Assembly: GCA_035272265.1 (NCBI GenBank)
Contig: DATEQV010000270.1
Span: 1 to 17,408 of the forward strand
Direction of reading: 5' to 3'
Origin: Acidisphaera sp035272265
GTDB lineage: Bacteria; Pseudomonadota; Alphaproteobacteria; Acetobacterales; Acetobacteraceae
DNA length: 17,408 nt
The translations under genes were made by a program, and so were the position numbers. The notes beneath the pieces are model-generated. The model had not been told where the DNA came from. It worked only from the letters and a program-made list of their open reading frames with translations, and made no database searches. Shown one piece after another: positions 15,469-17,408 of the stretch. The number at the start of each line of letters is the position of its first letter. The stretch's first letter is position 1.

Positions 15469-15612
15469 CTACACTGCAGGAAGAAGCTCTTCTTGTTCGC
15501 CACCCGCTTTCCTGCCGCCAGTAACCTCCGCGACGTCTTTCTCCGACAGCTCGTCGCTCTTTGCGTCTGGAGCAGGCTTCTTGGTCGCGTCTTCTTTCTT
15601 CTGGTCAGCCAC
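15469..15612 (-). CDS. Double-glycine-leader small peptide precursor B
   Basis: A 47-aa peptide starting with GTG at 15612, which occupies the position of ATG in its paralogues; GGAGA stands 6 nt upstream. The leader (1-33) lacks about nine residues found near the N-terminus of peptides A and E and ends DELSEKDVAEVTGG. The tail is only 14 residues, RKAGGEQEELLPAV, is rich in charged residues and differs from all other members. A longer open frame covering it starts within gene C in another phase and is not the gene. No cysteine. The same function as its paralogues is assumed; a degenerate copy is also possible. Confidence 0.72.
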   Translation of the reverse strand: MADQKKEDATKKPAPDAKSDELSEKDVAEVTGGRKAGGEQEELLPAV

Positions 15613-15674
15613 GGTTTGTCTCCTCTGATGTGCCATTCGGTGACGCGGTGCGTGACCCCGCGCGGAAGCGAGCG

Positions 15675-15845
15675 TTACTCGATCAAGGTGATAGCGTTGG
15701 CTTTGCCGGCGCCGCCGCCGCCGCCGCCGCCAGCCGAGTGCGTCCCCGCCCCCGTCACATTCGCGATCTCCGTCTCCGACAGCTCGTCGCTCTTTACGTC
15801 GGGAGCAGGCGTTTTGGTCGCGTCTGCTGTCTTCTGGTCGGTCAT
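15675..15845 (-). CDS. Double-glycine-leader small peptide precursor C (TLIE type, Gly7 run)
   Basis: A 56-aa peptide. The leader (1-33) ends DELSETEIANVTGA, so the second glycine of the usual GG site is alanine. The tail starts GTHSA, continues with seven consecutive glycines encoded by seven identical GGC codons, and ends AGKANAITLIE, matching the TLIE tails of A and E. The ATG at 15845 has AGGAGA 6-7 nt upstream. The alanine change is tolerable for many GG-leader peptidases (GG, GA and GS are all seen in known leaders), so the gene may be functional. The GGC repeat could change length by slippage. No cysteine. Confidence 0.75.
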   Translation of the reverse strand: MTDQKTADATKTPAPDVKSDELSETEIANVTGAGTHSAGGGGGGGAGKANAITLIE

Positions 15846-15867
15846 AGTTGGTCTCCTGAGATGTGCC

Positions 15868-15882
15868 GCTCCGTACCGGAGC
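15868..15882 (-). promoter_or_regulatory. Hairpin in the leader of peptide gene C
   Basis: A perfect 6-bp stem, GCTCCG and CGGAGC with a 3-nt loop, ends 22 bp before the start of gene C. It has no T-tract. Only this copy of the array has it. Confidence 0.35.
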
Positions 15883-15927
15883 CGGGACGTTATCCAATTG
15901 ATGCGGTAGCGTAAGGGCTGATAATCT

Positions 15928-16140
15928 TTAATCTTTGCCGCTCGTGTTGGGATCGTTGAGGTGCCGAGACGGCGGTGTTTTGAAAGCGTCGTATGCTCCG
16001 CCCGTTACCTTCGCAACGTCTGTCTCCGACAGTTCGTCGCCTTTGACGTCGGCAACGGGCTTTGTGGTCGCGCTGTCTGCTTTGTCGGTGGCGGCGGTCT
16101 GGTTCTTCTTCTGCTCGGTCGTAGTTGCCTCTCGCGACAT
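15928..16140 (-). CDS. Double-glycine-leader small peptide precursor D (AYDAF type, displaced start)
   Basis: A 70-aa reading frame from the ATG at 16140. Alignment with its paralogues shows that their ATG corresponds to an ACG here (seventh codon), next to the ancestral site GAGAGG. The ATG at 16140 lies in what is 5' leader in the other copies, is in frame and has AGGA 4 nt upstream, so it may have been recruited. The leader ends DELSETDVAKVTGG at residue 48. The 22-residue tail begins AYDAFKTPPSR, sharing AYDAF with peptide F, and ends in NTSGKD. No cysteine. It could be functional or a copy silenced by start loss. Confidence 0.65.
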   Translation of the reverse strand: MSREATTTEQKKNQTAATDKADSATTKPVADVKGDELSETDVAKVTGGAYDAFKTPPSRHLNDPNTSGKD

Positions 16141-16165
16141 GATGTCCTGTCAGGACGTGGTTCGG

Positions 16166-16187
16166 CTTTTGCGGTGCTTTTGCGGTG
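16166..16187. repeat. Perfect tandem duplication of 11 bp
   Basis: CTTTTGCGGTG occurs twice in direct succession in the gap between genes E and D. It is non-coding. Confidence 0.8.
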
Positions 16188-16237
16188 GCCGGGCGCAGAT
16201 TGTGTCGTGCGGTGTATGACCCGGCGCCGAGCGAGGG

Positions 16238-16438
16238 TTACTCGATCAGGGTGATAGGGTTGGTCTTGCCGGTGCGGGTGCTCATGGTCCCCGTCTGGGC
16301 CTCGCCCCAGCTTCCGCCAGTCACCTTCGCAACGTCTGTCTCCGACAGCTCGTCGCTCTTTACGTCAGGAACCGGCTTTTTGGTGGCGTCGTCTACTTTC
16401 TGATCGATAGCGGTCTGGTCTGTCTTCTGATCGGTCAT
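16238..16438 (-). CDS. Double-glycine-leader small peptide precursor E (TLIE type)
   Basis: A 66-aa peptide. The leader (1-42) is acidic and lysine-rich and ends DELSETDVAKVTGG, the best match to the array consensus. The 24-residue tail begins SWGEAQTG, contains TRTGKTNP and ends ITLIE, the same ending as peptide C and close to peptide A. GGGAGG stands 6 nt before the ATG. It is intact, with a consensus start and GG site, and so is the best candidate for an active precursor. No cysteine; Ser, Thr, Lys and acidic residues are the only obvious side chains for modification. Function is unproven. Confidence 0.8.
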   Translation of the reverse strand: MTDQKTDQTAIDQKVDDATKKPVPDVKSDELSETDVAKVTGGSWGEAQTGTMSTRTGKTNPITLIE

Positions 16439-16469
16439 TGTGTTCCTCCCACGATGTGATGTTCTATCG
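16439..16469 (-). promoter_or_regulatory. Conserved 5' leader block of peptide gene E
   Basis: This 31-bp block is the counterpart of the one before gene A, with 22 of the outer 24 bases identical and the ribosome-binding site GGGAGG at the same place. It may hold a shared regulatory or translation signal. Confidence 0.6.
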
Positions 16470-16483
16470 GCACGTTGTCAGAC

Positions 16484-16642
16484 TCATTCCTTTGGTCTAT
16501 TGAAAGCGTCGTATGCGCCTCCCGTAACCTTCGAAACGTCCGCCTCCGACAGTTCGTCGCTGTTTACGTCGGGGACAGGCTTTTTGGTCGGGTCTGCCGT
16601 CTTCTGGTCCGTAGCAGCCTGGTTTGCTTTCGGATCGGTCAT
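16484..16642 (-). CDS. Double-glycine-leader small peptide precursor F (AYDAF type, short tail)
   Basis: A 52-aa peptide starting at the ATG at 16642, with CAGGAGG 6-7 nt upstream. An upstream in-frame ATG at 16690 is disfavoured because paralogues all start at the MTD position. The leader (1-42) ends DELSEADVSKVTGG. The tail is ten residues, AYDAFNRPKE, and starts like that of peptide D. Such a short tail could be a minimal core or a truncated one. No cysteine. Confidence 0.75.
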   Translation of the reverse strand: MTDPKANQAATDQKTADPTKKPVPDVNSDELSEADVSKVTGGAYDAFNRPKE

Positions 16643-16717
16643 AGTGTGCCTCCTGCAGTGCGCGGTTTGGGTATTTGCGCGTGCGGACAAGCCCCGGTCC
16701 CATTTCCGGGGCCAACT

Positions 16718-16890
16718 TCAGGTGACTTTACCACCGCGTGCTGCTCGACCCCACGAAATACTTCCGCCACCAGTCACCTTTCCGATCTCCGTGCCCGACA
16801 GCTCGTCGCGCTTGACGTCGGCAACAGGTTTTTTGGCGGGTCAGCTGTCTTCTGGTCAGTGGCAGCCTGGTTCGCGTTCTGACCGGTCAT
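16718..16890 (-). pseudogene. Frameshifted double-glycine-leader peptide gene G
   Basis: First copy of the array in transcription order. From the ATG at 16890 it reads MTGQNANQAATDQKTADP and then loses frame: compared with gene F one T is missing on the plus strand between 16836 and 16837. The unrepaired frame stops at 16774 after 38 codons with no GG leader end. With the base restored, the frame runs TKKPVADVKRDELSGTEIGKVTGG and a 15-residue tail GSISWGRAARGGKVT to a TGA at 16718. The total of 173 bp (one short of 58 codons) supports a single deletion next to a homopolymer T run. A sequencing error would look the same. Confidence 0.75.
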
Positions 16891-17408
16891 AGCGCGCCTT
16901 TGACCGCGTGACGTCTTATCTGGACGCTGTCCAAACCTCACGATGACAATACGGTAGAGTCAACGTCGGCGATGTGACAGAGGGTTGCGAAGAGGCTTGG
17001 CCGAGACCTGCGCTTCCTCGCCGGTGCCAGGCGTCTCGCACCCTGCGGCAGGAGCCCTTCAGAGTTTGGCCGACTACCATTGGGACACCTGGGGTGGGCT
17101 GAAGTACAGCCCGCGGCTGGTGTTGCGGATACCAACGTAAGCACATGGTATCCATCTCGCGGTCGCAGCCGGTCGGTTCAGGTGGACCGCAGGGCGGCAA
17201 GCTGTCCGTCGGTCACTCGTCTTGCTGCACGGCAATATCGGCCTCCCTGGCGAAAAAGTGCTGCCCGACCTCATGCCTCCCCTCATTTCGGTTGAGAGAT
17301 GCATAGTGAAAAAGAATCGGGAAACCTGTTCGGGGTTTCCGAAAAGACTCGAAATTGCGAGCCAGGCGTTCGAATGATGTTGGTCGACTGAAGGGCATTG
17401 CGGCGCGG
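16891..17408. other. Region upstream of the peptide array, no confident gene
   Basis: These 518 bp contain the expected promoter region of the array on the minus strand and nothing I can assign as a gene. A TTGACT at 16963-16958 (minus) could be a -35 element but no good -10 follows at 16-18 bp. A palindrome TGGAC-GCTG-TCCA lies at 16921-16933 (arms of 5 bp around 3 nt) just upstream of gene G. A 61-codon minus-strand frame at 17213-17398 has no ribosome-binding site, resembles nothing known and overlaps a terminator-like hairpin. Confidence 0.5.
17309..17340 (-). terminator. Intrinsic terminator on the minus strand
   Basis: On the minus strand GGAAACC and GGTTTCC form a perfect 7-bp stem around a 7-nt loop, and the T-rich run TTCTTTTT follows after a few bases. 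It would stop transcription entering from the right, separating the peptide array from a gene beyond the window. Confidence 0.55.

Noticed and set aside
15115..16890. CRISPR-like array of repeats
   Set aside because: The repeated units are about 150-250 bp apart, of unequal length, and are coding paralogues with ribosome-binding sites.
15115..16890. Lanthipeptide or sactipeptide precursors
   Set aside because: None of the tails contains a cysteine.
16935..16963. Sigma70 promoter for the peptide array
   Set aside because: TTGACT is a good -35, but the hexamer 17 bp later is TGAGGT, a poor -10; evidence is too weak for a feature.
17213..17398. 61-codon minus-strand frame
   Set aside because: No ribosome-binding site, no recognisable similarity, and it contains a terminator-like hairpin with T-tract.
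13545..17408. Second copy of the tRNA 3' end as an attachment site
   Set aside because: The only similar stretch, GCGTTCGAATGATG near 17368, shares just TTCGAAT with the T arm and is too short to count.
17345..17408. Plus-strand frame ending RLKGIAAR, vaguely like the C-terminal part of an IS5-type transposase
   Set aside because: Only about eight residues resemble the family, and the window ends there; it cannot be supported.

Overview
The window comes from a high-GC Gram-negative bacterium. The protein families, the GTGA/ATGA start-stop overlaps, the tRNA-Glu and the Tat-type binding protein all suggest an alphaproteobacterium, possibly an Acetobacteraceae member; this is an inference from family resemblance, with no search run. 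It splits into a chromosomal-looking block (1-13328, every gene on the minus strand) and an accessory block after a tRNA-Glu gene (13489-17408).

Left block, read on the minus strand from right to left: a class I methyltransferase of the Methyltransf_2 type (12303-13328); a complete oligopeptide/dipeptide-type ABC importer (binding protein, two permeases, two ATPases; 7127-12244) whose genes overlap by 4 bp or abut; a DUF2889 protein; a GNAT-Nudix fusion; a free-standing CinA N-terminal (molybdopterin-binding-like) protein; a group II PLP-dependent decarboxylase; and then an aerobic carbon monoxide dehydrogenase-type molybdenum hydroxylase in the order coxS-coxL-coxM, with coxM cut by the window edge. 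CoxL carries AYRGAGR in its active-site loop and the genes run S-L-M, both signatures of the form II (BMS) group and not of the proven CO-oxidising form I.

Right block: the tRNA-Glu(CTC) gene ends at 13564. It is followed by about 330 bp without a recognisable gene, then a complete ISAs1-family insertion sequence (13893-15104, imperfect terminal inverted repeats, no visible target duplication). Next comes the most interesting part, a tandem array of seven paralogous small-peptide genes on the minus strand (15115-16890). All seven share an acidic/lysine-rich leader ending in ELSExDVxKVTGG or a close variant, followed by short, divergent, cysteine-free tails. They look like double-glycine-leader bacteriocin or RiPP-type precursors. 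Three tails end in the same GKxNxxTLIE motif, two begin AYDAF, one gene has lost its ancestral ATG, and one is frameshifted. No maturation enzyme or peptidase-containing exporter is present in the window. The array ends 10 bp from the IS, which may mark a rearrangement, and an intrinsic-terminator-like hairpin (17309-17340) separates it from whatever lies to the right.

All long plus-strand reading frames across 1-13300 are antisense shadows of the minus-strand genes and are not annotated.
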